A stretch of DNA of 64,000 bases from Rs1 sp036960485 (GTDB lineage Bacteria; Pseudomonadota; Gammaproteobacteria; Pseudomonadales; Balneatricaceae): contig JBALXS010000015.1 in assembly GCA_036960485.1 (NCBI GenBank), positions 1-64,000 of the forward strand, in the 5' to 3' direction. This document shows positions 62,028-64,000 of the stretch, piece by piece; within the stretch, counting starts at the first letter, position 1, and the number at the start of each line of letters is the position of its first letter. The notes under the pieces were generated by a model, which searched no databases, was not told the origin of the DNA, and was given only the letters and a program-made list of their open reading frames with translations. The position numbers and the translations under genes were made by a program.

Positions 62028-63053
62028 ATGACCATATTAGTTACAGGCGGAGCAGGCTACATAGGTAGTCATACCGTGGTTCAATTGTTAGAAAATGGCA
62101 AAAAAGTGGTTATTGTGGATGACTTTAGTAATAGCCACCCGCAAGTGTTGGAACGGATAAAACAGTTAACTGGTAAAAGGGCTGTATTTGTTAAAGGTGA
62201 CTTAAACAATGCACAAGTAGTCGATCAAATATTTGCACAGTACGACATTAAAAGCGTGATTCACTTTGCAGGTTTTAAAGCGGTAGGCGAATCAGTGGCT
62301 AAGCCTTTAATGTATTACCAAAACAACCTTAATACCACGCTAAACTTACTAAAAGCAATGCAGCAGCATGGCTGCAAACAACTGGTATTTAGTTCTTCGG
62401 CTACTGTTTATGGTGATCCAGAAGTGGTGCCTATTACTGAAGAATCGCCATTATCAGCGACTAACCCGTACGGCCAAACTAAGTTGATGATTGAGAATAT
62501 TTTAAAGGATGTTGCGGCGGCAGATAGCAGCATGCGCATTGCAGTGCTAAGGTATTTTAATCCGGTGGGTGCCCATGAGAGTGGCTTAATAGGTGAAGAC
62601 CCCAGTGGTATACCTAATAACTTAATGCCTTTTGTGGCAAAAGTAGCAGTGGGTGAGTTGGCCCACGTAAATGTGTTTGGCGATGATTACGATACCGTGG
62701 ATGGAACCGGCGTGCGTGATTATATTCACGTAGTTGATTTAGCCGCAGGGCATTTAGCCGCGTTACGAAAATTAGAGCAACAGGCAGGTTGGCAGGTTTA
62801 TAACTTGGGTACGGGTAATGGCAACTCAGTATTAGAAGTTATTAACACCTTTGCAGAAATTTCAAAGCAAAAAATACCCTATGTAATAGCGCCAAGAAGA
62901 GCTGGCGATATAGCGACTTGCTATGCGCAAGTTGATTTTTCAGCTAAACAGCTTAATTGGAGCGCAAAAGCAGATTTAAAAGCAATGATAAAAGATCATT
63001 GGAATTGGCAGCAAAAAAATCCGAATGGGTATGGTAAAGACAGTTGCGAGTAA
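62028..63053 (+). CDS. galE: UDP-glucose 4-epimerase
   Basis: It interconverts UDP-glucose and UDP-galactose for surface polysaccharides or galactose use. From ATG 62028, with AAGGAAG just upstream, the protein is 341 residues; a 21-residue longer frame start is rejected. The short-chain dehydrogenase features are GGAGYIGSH (7-15), SSSATVYGDP with the catalytic serine, and Y148-x3-K152 in YGQTK. RYFNPVGAHESGLIGEDP and VRDYIHVVDLA are the substrate-binding hallmarks. No gal operon surrounds it. Its last codons, AGT TGC GAG TAA, belong to a scattered heptamer-like repeat motif. Confidence 0.95.
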   Translation: MTILVTGGAGYIGSHTVVQLLENGKKVVIVDDFSNSHPQVLERIKQLTGKRAVFVKGDLNNAQVVDQIFAQYDIKSVIHFAGFKAVGESVAKPLMYYQNNLNTTLNLLKAMQQHGCKQLVFSSSATVYGDPEVVPITEESPLSATNPYGQTKLMIENILKDVAAADSSMRIAVLRYFNPVGAHESGLIGEDPSGIPNNLMPFVAKVAVGELAHVNVFGDDYDTVDGTGVRDYIHVVDLAAGHLAALRKLEQQAGWQVYNLGTGNGNSVLEVINTFAEISKQKIPYVIAPRRAGDIATCYAQVDFSAKQLNWSAKADLKAMIKDHWNWQQKNPNGYGKDSCE

Positions 63054-63146
63054 AAAAGATGGCGAGTAACGAGTAGTAGCTCATGGGTCAGTTGGCAGTG
63101 GGGCACAGCTTAGCGTTATTGCAAATAAAATTAGTGGTAGGGATCA

Positions 63147-63509
63147 ATGAAAGTACAGGTATTATTTAATCAAACTCTATTCCGGCTGCTTTTCGTGATA
63201 AGTATTGGGCTAGTGTTTTGGGGGATATTTAGATCAACCCCGCCAAAAGAGTTATTTGAGCAATCGGATAAAGCCGCGCATTTTATTGCTTTTGCTGGTT
63301 TGTCATTTACCGGGCGAATTGCGATGCCTAAGTTGAATGCAATGATTTATTGGCCGGTAATGGCAGGGCTTGCATTTTCATTAGAGTACCTACAAGGGTT
63401 TGTACAAGTTAGTCGATTATCTAGTATAGAAGATGGAGTTGCGAATTTAGCTGGCGTAGCGATAGGCGCTTTAGCGGTAAAAATTGCAAGTAGAAAAAGT
63501 TACGAGTAA
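63147..63509 (+). CDS. VanZ-like small membrane protein
   Basis: This 120-residue protein has three to four hydrophobic helices. The pattern SDKAAHFIAFAGLSF in the second segment and EYLQGFVQVSRLSSIEDGVANLAG are typical of VanZ-family proteins, in which the acidic and histidine residues cluster between helices. Their role is unclear; one member confers low teicoplanin resistance. GGTAGGG lies 6 nt upstream of the ATG. The C-terminal codons AGT TAC GAG TAA match the repeat motif that also ends galE, so the last two residues and the stop may be repeat-derived. Confidence 0.82.
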   Translation: MKVQVLFNQTLFRLLFVISIGLVFWGIFRSTPPKELFEQSDKAAHFIAFAGLSFTGRIAMPKLNAMIYWPVMAGLAFSLEYLQGFVQVSRLSSIEDGVANLAGVAIGALAVKIASRKSYE

Positions 63510-63727
63510 AAAGCAGCATTGAGTGTCGAGAAAATAAAGTTACGAGAAAAGAATAAAAAAGTTGTGCTTGATATTGTTAGTTTTAAAATGCCACTCGCCA
63601 CTAAAAACAGTTGCGAGCAATAGAGGTTGCGCGTTACGAAATAATCTTGAGATTATTTAGGTAAAGGGTGAATGTCGTAACTCGTAACTCGTAACTCGTA
63701 ACTCGTAACTCGTAACTGGGATTGTCT
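63510..63727. other. Repeat-rich spacer before the four-helix-bundle gene
   Basis: This contains scattered AGTTACGAG/AGTTGCGAG-like words (for example 63499, 63538 and 63609), a 9-bp-arm hairpin AAATAATCT / AGATTATTT at 63639-63658, and the heptamer array. No gene is supported. Confidence 0.5.
63676..63717. repeat. Heptanucleotide tandem array (CGTAACT)6
   Basis: Six perfect copies of CGTAACT end 10 bp before the ATG of the next gene. The only Shine-Dalgarno-like sequence (TGGGA) is squeezed between the array and the start codon. The reverse complement AGTTACG is the core of the degenerate words found at the ends of galE and the VanZ gene. Confidence 0.95.
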
Positions 63728-64000
63728 ATGCAATATGAAAATTTGGATGTATGGAGGCGCAGTCGGCTGTTTACAATTGAGGTATATAAACAGTGTAGAG
63801 GTTTGAAAGATTTTGGTTTCAAGGATCAAATAACTCGATCAGCTTTATCAGTACCTTCGAAAATAGCAGAAGGTATGGAGCGTTATACTAATCCAGATAA
63901 AGCCAATTTTCTGGTTATAGCTAAAGGCTCAATAGGTGAATTCAAAACCCAAGTTGATATAGGTGTTGAAATTGGTTATATCAATCCAGACTTAGGTAAG
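63728..64000 (+). CDS. Four-helix-bundle protein (S23 / 23S rRNA IVS-like), truncated by window end
   Basis: The first 91 residues are visible and no stop occurs before the window ends; the family is usually about 115-125 residues. The pattern YENLDVWRRSRLF at the N-terminus, then KDQITRSALSVPSKIAEG and FLVIAKGSIGEFKTQVDIG, is diagnostic of the TIGR02436 four-helix-bundle family. Homologues are encoded in rRNA intervening sequences and, as Avd, in diversity-generating retroelements, where they bind nucleic acid as pentamers. Here no rRNA or reverse transcriptase is visible. The start ATG at 63728 follows TGGGA and directly abuts a six-copy heptamer array. Confidence 0.85.
   Translation, partial: MQYENLDVWRRSRLFTIEVYKQCRGLKDFGFKDQITRSALSVPSKIAEGMERYTNPDKANFLVIAKGSIGEFKTQVDIGVEIGYINPDLGK

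Noticed and set aside
63634..63822. Minus-strand frame over the heptamer array encoding repeated YELRVTS-like residues
   Set aside because: It is the translation of the 7-bp repeat read three times per 21 bp, antisense to the four-helix-bundle gene. There is no ribosome site and it is not a real protein.
63728..64000. rRNA intervening sequence or diversity-generating retroelement
   Set aside because: The gene resembles S23/Avd proteins, but no 23S rRNA, reverse transcriptase or template/variable repeat pair lies in the window; the downstream side is cut off.

Overview
The window is chromosomal DNA of an AT-rich gammaproteobacterium, probably a marine free-living lineage. Lineage is inferred from gene content: RecBCD, HrpA, RlmKL, ribosome modulation factor, PpnN, malate:quinone oxidoreductase, and the gltA / sdhCDAB / sucAB-lpd / sucCD arrangement. 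I would not name a genus. Nearly everything is core metabolism or housekeeping. I see no prophage, integron, CRISPR array, secretion system or recognisable defence island.

Layout. 1-1.4 kb: a GcvA-type LysR regulator behind a perfect 35-bp palindrome. 1.7-7.3 kb (minus strand): a four-gene polyamine operon, arginine decarboxylase, carboxy(nor)spermidine dehydrogenase, carboxy(nor)spermidine decarboxylase and agmatinase, which encodes the whole route arginine -> agmatine -> putrescine -> carboxyspermidine -> spermidine. 7.7-11.8 kb: pyrD, rmf and rlmL; rlmL is cut by an assembly gap but reconstructs intact. 11.9-14.8 kb: a two-receiver response regulator, an MFS transporter and a small unknown protein. 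15-23.8 kb: a tightly coupled recC-recB-recD operon. 24-30.8 kb: an SH3-domain protein, MscS channel, YidD, Mqo and PpnN. 31-38 kb: an M23 endopeptidase overlapping a bactofilin, a class II amidotransferase and hrpA. 38.4-41.5 kb: porin, MlaA-like protein, Bcr/CflA efflux pump. 41.5-45 kb (minus): two tandem tRNA-Ala(GGC) genes downstream of gltX, a lipoprotein and an unknown protein. 45-47 kb: a secreted VWA protein. 47.3-61 kb: a TCA supercluster with gltA divergent from sdhCDAB, then sucA-sucB-lpd and sucC-sucD. 61-64 kb: a repeat-rich end with a 150-bp tandem array, galE, a VanZ-like protein and the start of a four-helix-bundle (S23/IVS-like) gene.

The least ordinary material is non-coding. 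Short tandem repeats with a period of 7 or 14 bp sit at gene 3' ends and directly in front of the four-helix-bundle gene. A 150-bp tandem array contains an unresolved gap. A roughly 155-bp MITE-like or ERIC-like element with imperfect inverted ends occurs in at least two, perhaps three, head-to-head intergenic regions. Two perfect long palindromes precede a LysR and an MFS gene. Both 100-N gaps are flanked by identical 55-bp duplications, so they are assembly joins rather than biology.
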